A DNA stretch of 48,652 bases from NCBI GenBank assembly GCA_004020365.1, contig SAQR01000048.1:1-48652 (forward strand), written 5' to 3'. The notes beneath the pieces are model-generated. The model had not been told where the DNA came from. It worked only from the letters and a program-made list of their open reading frames with translations, and did no database searches. Each line of letters starts with the position of its first letter. Within the stretch, counting starts at the first letter, position 1. This DNA comes from Mesorhizobium sp. (GTDB lineage Bacteria; Pseudomonadota; Alphaproteobacteria; Rhizobiales; Rhizobiaceae). The position numbers and the translations under genes were made by a program. This document shows positions 1-8,598 of the stretch, piece after piece.

Positions 1-5
1 AATAA

Positions 6-902
6 GTGCGTAAAATTGTAAGTACCGGCGTCCGCCGGCTCGAGTTCATTCCGCCGATGGAGCCCAAGCTGGTGACCAAGCCGCCCGAGGGCGATGACTG
101 GTTTCACGAGATCAAGCTCGACGGCTACCGCGTCCAGATTGTCATCAACAGCCCCGAAGACATCCGCGTCTTCACCAAAACCGGCGCCGACTGGACCAAA
201 AAGTTCGCCGGCATCGTTCAAGCCGCCCGGGAGCTCGAGGTCGAGAATGCGATTATCGATGGCGAGGCGGTCGTCACCAATGAGGCCGGTCTGCCTGACT
301 TCGCTGCGCTTCAGAAAGCCGTCCACAGCGACCCCTATGCCATGTATCTCGGCGCCTTCGACATTCTGCATCTGAATGGCCACGACCTGCGCGACATCGG
401 CTGCAAGGGGCGTCGGGAAATGCTCTACGGCAAAATCAAGCCGAACAGCCGGATCCAGTTCAGTGAGGCTATACCCGGTGACCCAAAGGCGATCTTCTAC
501 CTCGTCGACCAGGCTGGGATTGAGGGGATCGTCTCCAAGCGCGCCGACAGCAAATATCGCAGCGGGCCGACAACGAACTGGCTAAAGGCCAAAAGCTGGA
601 CGGTCGACGAGTTCGAACTGATCGGCGTCGAGCGGGAGCCGGGCAAGGCGGCATTCGCGCTTTTAGCGGAACCCGGCACAGGGAAGTATGTCGGTTCGGC
701 CTTCATCAGCTTGGGCCGCGACATGAAGGAACGGCTGTGGAAGCGGGTCCAGGAACACGCCGGTCCGCCGCCCGAGGCCATGAAGAAGCGGCCGGCGACG
801 CAATGGGTCGGGCCTGGGGTCAAGCTGCGCATCAAGCATCTTCGCGGTGACCACAGCAAAATACGTCATGCTTCGTTGCTGGGTTTCACTGACGAGAGCT
901 AA
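6..902 (+). CDS. ATP-dependent DNA ligase, LigD ligase-domain type (stand-alone)
   Basis: This 298-residue protein has the nucleotidyltransferase core of ATP-dependent ligases. Motif I is EIKLDGYR, with the adenylated lysine at K37. Motif III-like DGEAV lies near residues 85-89, AFDILHLNG near 117, motif IV EGIVSKR near 173-179 and motif V WLKAKS near 192-197. A short OB-fold tail follows. It is the ligase module only: the polymerase and nuclease modules of full LigD are absent, as in LigC-type enzymes, which seal nicks and assist Ku-dependent end joining. No Ku gene is visible. The GTG at 6 directly follows an in-frame TAA, so it is the earliest possible start; the ATG at 57 would still keep motif I. 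A second, divergent ligase lies at 3540-4547. The family call is secure, the exact start is not. Confidence 0.9.
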   Translation: MRKIVSTGVRRLEFIPPMEPKLVTKPPEGDDWFHEIKLDGYRVQIVINSPEDIRVFTKTGADWTKKFAGIVQAARELEVENAIIDGEAVVTNEAGLPDFAALQKAVHSDPYAMYLGAFDILHLNGHDLRDIGCKGRREMLYGKIKPNSRIQFSEAIPGDPKAIFYLVDQAGIEGIVSKRADSKYRSGPTTNWLKAKSWTVDEFELIGVEREPGKAAFALLAEPGTGKYVGSAFISLGRDMKERLWKRVQEHAGPPPEAMKKRPATQWVGPGVKLRIKHLRGDHSKIRHASLLGFTDES

Positions 903-961
903 TCAAGTTGTTCGCCTGGCGGCGACAAGACGAAGCGCGGGCTAAGGCGTGAGCTCGCTGG

Positions 962-1996
962 CTAGATAGGCCAAGCATGCCGAAGCGGAATCGTAGAGGA
1001 GCGTACCTTAGGCGCGAGGTGTCCCTTCCCGAGCTTTTCGAGCATACGGACGACGCTAGCGCTAGCCAGTGGTGACGAAATGCTAGGCCCAAGTAGTATA
1101 CTGTGTAGGATATCAGAGAAGGTGAATTGCGGGATCGCACCGTCAAGAGGCGCGATTTTTAGTTTGAGTTTCGGCTCCACGCCACGGGCCCCCACGGTGT
1201 AGTGAAACTTGTCAGCAAGAAGCTTATTCTCATCTCGGTCAGGCATGTAAATCAAGCGCCATTCATGCTCTTCATCAAAGCCGATGTGCTTACTCGACAG
1301 GGCAAAAGCCAGGATGATGTTAAAGAGCCAATACGCTGCGATGTAGAGCAGATTTTGCGGTATGTTGCCTTGGGCAACAATTGCGCACCAGTCCGCAACC
1401 TTCCGCTCCAGCCATTGCAGCCTATCGACATTAGAGGCGTACCGCACCGGGGTTAGGATAAGCGGAGAATCCATAACAAGTGGCCCAAGTGCATTGGTGT
1501 CGAACACAACGGCAGCGCCACTGCCGTTGTTAGCGTAGGCCCGCCACATCGAAAGAATGCCGTCTGTATTATCGGGGGCGTGTTTCGAGAGACATAGTAT
1601 GTATACATTGAGCGCGTGCTTGCTTTCGTACTCTGCGTAGTAATCACCAAAATCGCTGCGCAATTGAACGGCAGCGGCACTATCAAGGCCACAAGTTTTC
1701 TCGAGGTCGGTTTGGTCGAAAAATGCCTTGCCACGCGTTAAGCCGAAGCGCATTTCGTCGAGGTCGTTCATGAAGAGGGGATTGGAAAGCCAAAGCTCCT
1801 CATTCCTTAGAATCTTCTCAAGTGTCTCGACGGACGTGTAGTGGGCGAGAAGTGGCCTTTCGCCATTCATCCACACGTCGTTCTGTTCAAATTCCGCATA
1901 AAGCGGCTTGAACTCTTCATACACCTCTTCACTGGTTGGATGGCGCTCCACTTGACCAGGTGTCGTTTCGTCCTTCGCTTCAAGTTCCTGTGACAT
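962..1996 (-). CDS. DUF2971 domain protein
   Basis: This 344-residue protein matches the DUF2971 pattern: AHYTSVETLEKIL near residues 51-63, LWLSNPLFMND near 69-78, LSKHAPDNTDGILSMWRAY near 136-154, GSGAAVVFD near 158-166 and EHEWRLIY near 243-250. No signal peptide is seen; residues about 212-234 are hydrophobic but sit inside the domain. The biochemical role of the family is not established to my knowledge. Members often occur singly in accessory DNA, and a toxin or defence role is only a possibility. The gene is visibly less GC-rich than its neighbours, which suggests recent acquisition. It lies downstream of the HNH-like gene at 2227-2673 on the same strand, separated by a run of GC-rich hairpins. 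The ATG at 1996 fits the conserved N-terminal layout. Confidence 0.75.
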   Translation of the reverse strand: MSQELEAKDETTPGQVERHPTSEEVYEEFKPLYAEFEQNDVWMNGERPLLAHYTSVETLEKILRNEELWLSNPLFMNDLDEMRFGLTRGKAFFDQTDLEKTCGLDSAAAVQLRSDFGDYYAEYESKHALNVYILCLSKHAPDNTDGILSMWRAYANNGSGAAVVFDTNALGPLVMDSPLILTPVRYASNVDRLQWLERKVADWCAIVAQGNIPQNLLYIAAYWLFNIILAFALSSKHIGFDEEHEWRLIYMPDRDENKLLADKFHYTVGARGVEPKLKLKIAPLDGAIPQFTFSDILHSILLGPSISSPLASASVVRMLEKLGKGHLAPKVRSSTIPLRHAWPI

Positions 1997-2127
1997 AGAA
2001 ATCCCTCAGCCAATCTTGCGAGGCTACAGAACAAGCGGAAATAATCAACGAGGCCCGCCGAAAGACCGAAGTTATTCAGTCAAATTTCGGCAACTCGCTA
2101 CCCATCGAGGGGATAGTTTCGAAGGAA

Positions 2128-2219
2128 GGCCCGCGCTCCTCCTCCGAGCGCGGGCCGATCGGGCGGCGGCCCGATCTGCAGCGGGCTGGGAGTAGCGGAG
2201 GTGGGCCCACTGGTCCCAC
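2128..2219. terminator. Three tandem GC-rich inverted repeats between two minus-strand genes
   Basis: Three hairpins follow one another. The first has an 11-bp perfect stem (GGCCCGCGCTC / GAGCGCGGGCC, 2128-2138 and 2146-2156). The second has an 8-bp stem (GATCGGGC / GCCCGATC, 2157-2164 and 2169-2176). The third has GGTGGG / CCCACC arms near 2199-2219. No T-tract follows on either strand, so a classical intrinsic terminator is not shown. They sit between the HNH-like gene and the DUF2971 gene and could end, attenuate or stabilise the upstream transcript. Confidence 0.5.
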
Positions 2220-2226
2220 CCAACTG

Positions 2227-2673
2227 TTAGCGACTGCTAATGTTCCCGGCGCGGCGTAGGATCTCGTCCCGGATGTAGGGCGGGAAGATGCCTAGATCCT
2301 CGTCCGTGATCTCGTTGGCGATCAGGAGCTCGACGTTCTCCTCGATCTCTTCCAGTTCTCGGTCAGAGAACGGGCTGGTGTTGCGCGGATCGCGCCACGG
2401 GGTCGAGGGCTGGTCGTCATACTTGAATTTCCGCTCACGGATCACCCTGTAGTGGTGCGGCTCGATGCACCGGTGATCATCGCAGAGACTTTCGTCGCGT
2501 CGGATCTGGTAATCGGGGTGCTCCGTGAGATTGAGCAGGATACGGGCCGGGTTGCCGACACGGTCGAGATAGGGCTTGTCGTCCTTGATCTGGCCTTGCC
2601 AGACGAGGTGGTCACCCTGGCGTTGCGAGAGCCGGCCGATGCGCTCGGCCAGGGGCTTGCGTGGTCGGGCCAT
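2227..2673 (-). CDS. Small HNH-like protein (putative)
   Basis: This 148-residue protein begins MARPRKPLAERIGRL and contains LCDDHRCIEPHHYRVI near residues 63-78. That resembles the C-x-x-x-x-CxxPxHL core of phage and mobile HNH endonucleases. The expected second Cys pair of a zinc-ribbon HNH is not evident, so it may be a degenerate or zinc-free HNH or only a look-alike. The N-terminal half carries a QGDHLVWQGQI segment typical of phage proteins that precede such HNH cores. The C-terminal part is acidic and helical. Function is unassigned; a nuclease or DNA-binding role in a mobile element is inference. Confidence 0.5.
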   Translation of the reverse strand: MARPRKPLAERIGRLSQRQGDHLVWQGQIKDDKPYLDRVGNPARILLNLTEHPDYQIRRDESLCDDHRCIEPHHYRVIRERKFKYDDQPSTPWRDPRNTSPFSDRELEEIEENVELLIANEITDEDLGIFPPYIRDEILRRAGNISSR

Positions 2674-2823
2674 TGGGTGCTCCGATGAGTTTCGACAGTT
2701 AAAAAAAGTCGGATTTCATTGCCTTAAGAATAATATTGTACTCTGGGTACAAACTTTCGTAGTCAGGGTTGAAATCGATTTTGTTTTATATGTTGGAACG
2801 TTTACCCCCCTTGGGGACTTTGC

Positions 2824-3370
2824 GTAGTCGGCTTCGTCCTGCTCGGTTCGGTGACGGGCATCGGCGGTGGCACGCTGCGCGACCTTCTTCTGGGCTTGAG
2901 CCCCGTTTTCTGAGTGCGGGAGCCCGGCCGTTCTTCTCGCATGCGTCATCGTATTATGCGCAGTGTTTTTCACCGCTCACATCCCGCAGAGTCGCTACCG
3001 CTTGCTCCTGTGGCTCGATGCCCTCGGTTTGGCACTCTTCGCTGTCACGGGTGCGGAGCGCGCTTTGCTTGCGGGCTCAGGCGGTGGCTATGGGAGTCGT
3101 CACGGCCACCTTCGGCGGAATCATTCGTGACGTGCTGGGCAATGAAAGTCCAATAGTGCTTTCCCGTGAAGTCTATGTCACTGCAGCCCTTGCTGGGGCG
3201 ATCGTCTTTGTTGTGCTCACGAATATCGGCTTAAGTCGCGAGGTCGTGCTCGGGGCAGGTCTCATTGCCGGGCTGCTCGTGCGCGGCATGGCGTTGCATA
3301 AGGGATGGTCGCTGCCACGCTATCGCGAGCGGCGGGGGCGAACGCCCGATGAGATCGACCGCCTGGACTG
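2824..3370 (+). pseudogene. Broken TRIC / UPF0126 membrane protein gene
   Basis: Three successive frames together read as a UPF0126 (trimeric intracellular cation channel, YicG-like) membrane protein. Frame 1 gives GIGGGTLRDLLLGLSPVF and ends at a TGA (2911-2913), where the family has Trp (VFWV). Frame 2, from about 2912, gives hydrophobic AVLLACVIVLCAVFF and then LLLWLDALGLALFAVTGAE. Frame 3, from about 3080, gives the repeat GVVTATFGGIIRDVLGNESP, followed by REVYVTAALAGAIVFVVL. The first 30 or so residues of the family are missing. With one nonsense codon, at least two frameshifts and a 5' truncation this is a dead gene. Its two-fold GGGxxRD repeat makes the family call firm. Confidence 0.8.
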
Positions 3371-3539
3371 GCCGTGGCGAGGAACAGGTCGAGCCGGTCA
3401 CGTGGGAATGCCGCGATCATCTGAGCATCGGGATTCATGGCTTCGCCTCGCGCGGGTCCGCCCTCAGGATTTCGTGGAGGAACTCCTGCATACCGTCATC
3501 ATGTGGTAGTCTGGCCCGCATGACGACGCTTTATCTCAA

Positions 3540-4547
3540 TTGGCGCGGAAGACGGTGAATCCCACAAAGCCGAATAGAACGCATCCGCCGAAATGGATCG
3601 AGCCTCAGCTGACGCGCCTTGTCGACGAAGCGCCCAACGGCCCCGATTGGCTTCACGAAATCAAGTACGACGGATACCGCATGCACGCGCGGATCGACGG
3701 CAGCGACATCCGCTTGCTCACCCGCACCGGCCTCGATTGGTCGCATCGTTATCAAGCGACGATAGCGGCCCTCCGCGCGCTCCCGGTGAAAGAGGCATAT
3801 GTCGACGGGGAGCTGTGCGCCGTTCGGGCAGACGGCGTCACCTCCTTCAGCCGCCTGCAGGCCGCTATGGACGAGGGCCGCACGGGCGATCTTGTCTTCT
3901 TTGCTTTCGATCTTCTGTTCCTGAACGGAGAAAGCATTGCGAAGCTGCCGCTCATCGGCCGTAAGGCGCGACTGGAAGGCCTGTTTTCGACCGACATGCC
4001 CGGCCTGCGCTTCAGCGATCACGTGATCGGCGACGGGCCTGCGTTCCGCAAGCACGCCTGCCGGCTTGCACTCGAGGGTGCTATCTCAAAGCGGATCGAC
4101 AGCGCCTATGCATCCGGCAATCGCGGCCTATGGGTCAAGTCAAAGTGTCTCAACAGAGAGGAATTCATCGTCGTCGGCTGGACCGATCCGACTGGAAGCC
4201 GCCCGCATATCGGCTCGCTGCTCCTAGGCTACTACACCGATGATGGTCGTCTGATGTACGCGGGCCGCGCCGGCACGGGCCTCACGGTTGCAGAGCTCAA
4301 GCGATTGGCTCGCCGGCTTGGGCCACTTCAGGCAGCTCGAATGCCCCTCGACGTTCGGCCGCCGCGCGAGAGCCGGTTCGGCTCGCCGCTTGAGCTGTCG
4401 CGCGTGCATTGGGTCAGGCCTGAAGTGGTGGTCGAGGTCACCTATCTCACCTGGACGGAAGACAATCTCCTGCGCCAGGTCTCGTACCAAGGCGAGCGTC
4501 AGGACAAGCCAGCCCAGCAGGTGGTGCGCTCCCCGCCCCATCCCTGA
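3540..4547 (+). CDS. ATP-dependent DNA ligase, LigD ligase-domain type (second copy)
   Basis: This 335-residue stand-alone ligase has motif I EIKYDGYR with K42 as nucleotidyl acceptor, YVDGELCAV near 87-95, FAFDLLFLNG near 121-130, motif IV EGAISKR near 179-185 and WVKSKC near 198-203. A complete OB-fold extends to about residue 320 (EVTYLTWTEDNLLRQ). It is clearly related to the ligase at 6-902 but diverged along its whole length, so this is not a recent duplication. The listed start is a TTG at 3540; a GTG at 3555 in the same frame is also possible. No polymerase, nuclease or Ku partner is adjacent. The likely role is nick sealing or accessory end joining. Confidence 0.88.
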   Translation: MARKTVNPTKPNRTHPPKWIEPQLTRLVDEAPNGPDWLHEIKYDGYRMHARIDGSDIRLLTRTGLDWSHRYQATIAALRALPVKEAYVDGELCAVRADGVTSFSRLQAAMDEGRTGDLVFFAFDLLFLNGESIAKLPLIGRKARLEGLFSTDMPGLRFSDHVIGDGPAFRKHACRLALEGAISKRIDSAYASGNRGLWVKSKCLNREEFIVVGWTDPTGSRPHIGSLLLGYYTDDGRLMYAGRAGTGLTVAELKRLARRLGPLQAARMPLDVRPPRESRFGSPLELSRVHWVRPEVVVEVTYLTWTEDNLLRQVSYQGERQDKPAQQVVRSPPHP

Positions 4548-4709
4548 TCGACATCAGGCGCCGTTTCGTTTCAAGTCACCCGACTTGCTCTACCTGCAGT
4601 TTTCTCGCCGGAAACAAAGCTTTGTGCTGTAAGAGGCAAACGAGCAAGCATAGTGTGCCGCCAGGCCGAACCCGATCAAGGGCGGCGACGAATGCGACGT
4701 CTCGCGTGA

Positions 4710-5200
4710 TCAGCTGTTGTTCAAAAGCGACTTCAACGGGACGGAACCGCGATCGAAGACCGTATTGATGACGATAGCTGAAGTACTTTTCGATGCCGAT
4801 GTTCCGTTCGAGGATGGATTGCATGAGCTCTTGATAGCGGGGAACGTTCTTGATGACGAATTTGAGCAGATAGTCATAAACCGCCGCTGACCAGGTGGCA
4901 TTCCTGTAGCGCTTCGTACCTGCGGATATCGGCCTCGAACTTGATGAAATCCTCCCGCCGATGGCCGTTCAAGGTCACCTCGGTGAACACCGTTATGTGC
5001 TCAACTAGTTTGGACAAGTGAAAGCTCGCATTGTAGCTGGCGATGTACCCGGCTTTTTCCAGCCGCCTCAGGCGCGACAGGCAGGGGCTTGGCGACAATC
5101 CCACCGCTTGCGCCAGGTCGACATTCGCAAGGCGAGCGTTCTGCTGGAGTTGCGCGAGAATGTTGATATCGATCCGATCCAGTTTTGGCAATCCATCCAT
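4710..5200 (-). pseudogene. Lrp/AsnC-family regulator with two frameshifts
   Basis: Reading leftward from ATG 5200, the protein starts as a typical Lrp/AsnC regulator. LDRIDINILAQLQQNARL and AVGLSPSPCLSRLRRLEKAGYI form the helix-turn-helix, followed by the RAM domain up to ECHLVSGG. There an extra T (about 4882) breaks the frame; the next frame continues YDYLLKFVIKNVPRYQELM and IEKYFSY. A second +1 shift near 4775 leads to IVINTVFDRGSVPLKSLLN and a stop at 4710. Joined together the parts give a normal-length regulator of about 163 residues. Two lesions in one short gene suggest decay, although homopolymer sequencing errors could mimic this. Confidence 0.75.
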
Positions 5201-5221
5201 TCTCGCGCAACCTTAAGGAGA

Positions 5222-5560
5222 TCAGTCCCGGAGAGTTTCCTGGTGAGCTTTGGCGAGGTCTGCCATGCTGTTGAACCGGAAATCATGTTTCGGCATGTCC
5301 CCCGGATTCATGGTGGCTCGAACCCCTCCTGGTCGTAGCGGCGGTAGATCCAGCACGACGCCAGCCCATGGCGGTTCGCAGGCCCGTGGTCGTGGAACAT
5401 GCTCTCAGCCGTGTGCAGGATCTCATGCTTCTGGACGCCCAGGGTTTCCAGCTTCTTGATCATGTAATCGAAGTTGCGGTCGCAAGGCTTGCCGAAGGGC
5501 AGGTGCGTGGCCTCGCGCAGGCCCTCATTCAGGATAGTGTTGAAGGCGTCACCTTGCGAG
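5222..5560 (-). pseudogene. 3' remnant of a type II haloacid-dehalogenase-like (HAD) gene
   Basis: On the minus strand one frame reads KPCDRNFDYMIKKLETLG, then EILHTAESMFHDHGPANRHG and LASCWIYRRYDQEGF. This is the C-terminal half of rhizobial type II haloacid dehalogenase-like HAD hydrolases. After GF the frame shifts (about 5325) and continues ATMNPGDMPKHDFRFNSMAD to LAKAHQETLRD and a stop at 5222. The N-terminal half, with the catalytic Asp motif, is not recognisable upstream, so this is a truncated and frameshifted remnant. It follows the dead Lrp gene and marks the decayed left edge of the catabolic island. Confidence 0.65.
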
Positions 5561-5686
5561 CATCAGCCTCGATCGCCCCCAACCCCACAGGCTCAGACGT
5601 TGCCGACGGTGTGGCCTAAGGAAATACGATCCTGGCCCGCGAACGCGGTTTGGCCCTGGCGAAATGGCTTCACCTCGGGACTCCGC

Positions 5687-5726
5687 TAGACAATGGATAT
5701 CGAATGTAATAGATTGGATACAAATC
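5687..5726 (+). promoter_or_regulatory. Promoter with GntR-type box upstream of the first aldolase gene
   Basis: A plausible promoter TAGACA (5687-5692), 17-bp spacer, TAGATT (5710-5715) overlaps the near-palindrome GATTGGATACAAATC at 5712-5726. The box shares TTGGATACAA with the racemase promoter at 11081-11090 and resembles operators of GntR/FCD repressors. Its position over the -10 region suggests repression. The start codon is about 40 bases downstream. Confidence 0.6.
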
Positions 5727-5764
5727 AGGATGTGCTCATGTCTGCATCAATGGAGAATGAATAA

Positions 5765-6676
5765 ATGGCCACTTGGAAGGGCGTGCTTCCCGCTGTCACC
5801 ACCAAACTCAATCGGGACGGTTCGATCAATGTCGAGGCCCATCAGGCAAGCATCGACCGCCTCATTACCAGCGGCGTGTCCGGTGTCATAGTCCTGCCCA
5901 TGCTCGGCGAGAATGCGTCCATGTCTCCTCAGGAGAAGGCGCACGTTATTCGTATTTCCAAGGAGGTGGTGGGCGGTCGGGTGCCTTTCCTGTCCGGTCT
6001 TGCGGAAATCACCCAGGAGGCCGCGAGCGCGCGAGCGCGCGAGTTCGAATCTTACGGGGTCGAGGGTCTGATGGCGTTTCCGAGCCTGGGCTATAAAACC
6101 GATGCCCGCGAAACCGCGCAATGGTACAAGAACCTCGCCAAGGCAAGTTCCTTGCCGATCATGATCTACAACAATCCGATCTCGTATGGCGTCGACGTAA
6201 CTCCGGCAATCCTGAGGGAATTGGCCGACTCCCCGACCATCGTCGCCGTTAAGGAAGAAACCGGCGACGTGCGCCGCGTTACCGATACATACATTGAACT
6301 CGGCAATCGATACCAGGTGTTCTGCGGTGTCGACGACCAGATCGTCGAGAGTCTGGCGCTCGGTTCCATCGGCTGGGTCTCCGGCATGACCAATGCCTGG
6401 CCTGCGGAATGCGTCGCCCTCTTCAAACTTTGCATGGCCGGGCGAAAGGAAGAGGCGCTTCAGCTCTATCGCATCATGACCCCGGCGTTTCATCTCGATA
6501 CCCATGTGAAGCTCGTGCAGTACATCAAACTGGCCGAGCACCTCGTCTATGGCGCGCCGGAGTGGACTCGTGCGCCCCGGCTGCCGCTTGTGGGGGAGGA
6601 GCGCGATCACGTCACCCGGGTTGTCCGCGATACGATCGCGAAGATCGAGGCCTACAAGCTTCCGAAGGTCGCATAG
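5765..6676 (+). CDS. DapA/NanA-superfamily aldolase (dihydrodipicolinate synthase-like)
   Basis: This 303-residue class I aldolase of the DHDPS/N-acetylneuraminate lyase superfamily has the TIM-barrel landmarks. These are PMLGENASMS near residues 45-54 (the GxxGE-type loop), IMIYNNP with Y135, and TIVAVKEETGD with Schiff-base K163. The superfamily condenses or cleaves pyruvate-derived compounds; in catabolic settings most members are 2-keto-3-deoxy sugar acid or hydroxyproline-pathway lyases or dehydratases. Its neighbours (GMC oxidoreductase, proline-racemase-like enzyme, importers) argue for catabolism rather than lysine synthesis. GGAG about 10 bases upstream supports the ATG at 5765. A GntR-type box lies in its promoter. 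Superfamily is certain, substrate unknown. Confidence 0.9.
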   Translation: MATWKGVLPAVTTKLNRDGSINVEAHQASIDRLITSGVSGVIVLPMLGENASMSPQEKAHVIRISKEVVGGRVPFLSGLAEITQEAASARAREFESYGVEGLMAFPSLGYKTDARETAQWYKNLAKASSLPIMIYNNPISYGVDVTPAILRELADSPTIVAVKEETGDVRRVTDTYIELGNRYQVFCGVDDQIVESLALGSIGWVSGMTNAWPAECVALFKLCMAGRKEEALQLYRIMTPAFHLDTHVKLVQYIKLAEHLVYGAPEWTRAPRLPLVGEERDHVTRVVRDTIAKIEAYKLPKVA

Positions 6677-6826
6677 GTTTCATATCTCCGGTATCGCCCC
6701 ATCGTGTCAGGCGCGGCGCCGATAGTCGCTTTACGCCTGCAGTGCAGCGTCAGCGAATTCTGCACGCCGCCGCCTTCGGGTCGACGCGCAGGGCTGTGTA
6801 GCACCTGAACATTCTGGACCAGATAG

Positions 6827-8467
6827 ATGCAATCCAGCAAATACGACTATGTCGTCATAGGAGCCGGGGCCGCGGGATCAGTCGTGGCGGCGCGACTCGG
6901 CGAAGATACCGGCACACGTGTCTTGGTGGTCGAAGCCGGCCCGCACGACAATTCGATCTATGTGCGGATGCCGGCGGCGATGTCCTATCCGCTGACCGAC
7001 AAACGCCGGATCTGGGAGTTCGAGACAGGGCCGGAAGCGGCCCTGGACGGCCGCATGATCACCCATGTGCGCGGCAAGATGCTGGGTGGATCAGGCTCCC
7101 TCAACGGCATGGTTTATGTGCGCGGAAATCCGCGCGATTTCGATCGCTGGGCGGAGGACGGTCTGACGAACTGGTCGTATGCCCATTGCCTCCCCTATTT
7201 CAAGAAATTGGAGAAGTACGACAGAGGCGCCGACGGCTACCGGGGCGGCGACGGACCGATCGCCATCACCTCGTTGAAGGCCGAGCTGGAGCCGTTCCAG
7301 GCGTTTCTCGAGGCCGGTCAGCAGGCCGGCCATCCTTTGAACCGGGACTACAACGCCTTTCGCCAGGAAGGCGTGCATGCCTATCAAGCGAACATCGACA
7401 ACGGCATCAGAGCGAGTGGCGGACGAGCCTATCTGCGCCCGGCCGTTCGGAAGGGCAACGTCTCGCTGCATCTCAACGCCCTGGTCCACAAGGTCGCATT
7501 CAACGGCAAGCGGGCCGTGGGCGTCGTCTATGAGAAAGACGGCGTCCTGCATACCGCGGAGGCAGAGCGGGAGATCATCCTTTGCGGCGGAGCCTTCAAC
7601 TCGCCGCAGATACTGCAACTGTCCGGTGTCGGCGCGGCACGCGAGCTTGAGGCCGCGGGCGTGAAGCCGGTTCACGATCTCCCAGGCGTGGGAAAGGGCT
7701 TGCAGGACCACGTCGCCGTGTCGGTGAAATACCGCGCTTCCAGAAAGGGCGTGTCTCCCGCTGTCGACATGAACATCCTGAAGATGGCCTGGATCGGTGC
7801 GCAATGGATGTTCCTGCGCAAGGGTCTCGGCATCACCAACCTCTGGGAGGTTGGCTCGTTCTTCAAGAGCAGCGATCGTGTCGACTACGCCAACATCCAG
7901 CATGAGTTCCTGCCGATGCTGGGCGAGCTGATGCACGGTCAGGTCAATATCGAGGAAGGATTCCAGTACCAGGTCTGTCTCGGTCGGCCGAACAGCAAGG
8001 GCCGGGTCTCGCTGAAGTCGGCCGATCCTCGGGAACACCCCTCGATCGTCCTGAACTACCTGCAGGATCCTGAGGACCGCCGGAACCTTATCGATGGCGT
8101 AAGGCACACCGATGAGATCATTCAGCAGCGCGGTTGGGACCGCATCAGAGGCGAAGCGATCGTTCCAGGCCTGCGCAACATGGATGACGGGCAGGTGTTC
8201 GCCTGGCTGCGGAAGAACATGGGTACCCAGTATCACCCCTGCTCGAGCTGCAGGATGGGCTTCGACGACGAAGCGGTTGTCGACGAGCAGGGACGAGTGC
8301 ACGGCCTGGAAGCGATACGGGTGGTCGACGCTTCGGTCATGCCGCGCATTACCAACGGAAACCTCCACTGCCCAACGATGATGATCGCGGAAAAGATCAC
8401 GGACGCGATCCGTGGGATTGCTCCGCTCCAACCCACTCCACAGCCATATGCGGATCAGGTGTCCTGA
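6827..8467 (+). CDS. GMC-family FAD-dependent oxidoreductase (choline dehydrogenase-like)
   Basis: This 546-residue flavoprotein has an N-terminal FAD-binding GAGAAG (residues 12-17), GMC signature 1 around RGKMLGGSGSLNGMVYVRG, signature 2 around GGAFNSPQILQLSGVG, and a complete C-terminal substrate domain. The predicted catalytic pair is H470 (YHPCSSCRMG) and H514 in NGNLHCPTMMIAEK, where many homologues have Asn. Family members oxidise alcohols to aldehydes or ketones and pass electrons to oxygen or the quinone pool. BetA-like choline oxidation is only one option, and no betaine genes are near. It lies 150 bases after the aldolase on the same strand with no separate operator seen, so co-transcription is likely. 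No signal peptide is present, so it is cytoplasmic or peripheral. Confidence 0.9.
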   Translation: MQSSKYDYVVIGAGAAGSVVAARLGEDTGTRVLVVEAGPHDNSIYVRMPAAMSYPLTDKRRIWEFETGPEAALDGRMITHVRGKMLGGSGSLNGMVYVRGNPRDFDRWAEDGLTNWSYAHCLPYFKKLEKYDRGADGYRGGDGPIAITSLKAELEPFQAFLEAGQQAGHPLNRDYNAFRQEGVHAYQANIDNGIRASGGRAYLRPAVRKGNVSLHLNALVHKVAFNGKRAVGVVYEKDGVLHTAEAEREIILCGGAFNSPQILQLSGVGAARELEAAGVKPVHDLPGVGKGLQDHVAVSVKYRASRKGVSPAVDMNILKMAWIGAQWMFLRKGLGITNLWEVGSFFKSSDRVDYANIQHEFLPMLGELMHGQVNIEEGFQYQVCLGRPNSKGRVSLKSADPREHPSIVLNYLQDPEDRRNLIDGVRHTDEIIQQRGWDRIRGEAIVPGLRNMDDGQVFAWLRKNMGTQYHPCSSCRMGFDDEAVVDEQGRVHGLEAIRVVDASVMPRITNGNLHCPTMMIAEKITDAIRGIAPLQPTPQPYADQVS

Positions 8468-8530
8468 ACGAACATTGTGCGGTGTTCGGGATGCCGGCCA
8501 CGTCGCGCTGTCCTCCCGGCCGCGACACCT

Positions 8531-8576
8531 GCCGTGGGCGTGGGCCGTTCTGAAAGAACGCGTCGACGCCCACGGC
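8531..8576. terminator. Bidirectional terminator-like hairpin between convergent genes
   Basis: An 11-bp perfect outer stem (GCCGTGGGCGT at 8531-8541 with ACGCCCACGGC at 8566-8576) encloses an inner hairpin (GTTCT-GAA-AGAAC, 8547-8559). It lies between the converging GMC oxidoreductase and GntR genes, where a shared terminator is expected. There is no strong T-tract. Confidence 0.6.
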
Positions 8577-8598
8577 CGGATGGCGGTTCAAGGCTTCG

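Noticed and set aside
3371-3539. Short minus-strand frames (28 codons starting at 3522 and a following one) before the second ligase
   Set aside because: Too short, no recognised family and no clear ribosome site.
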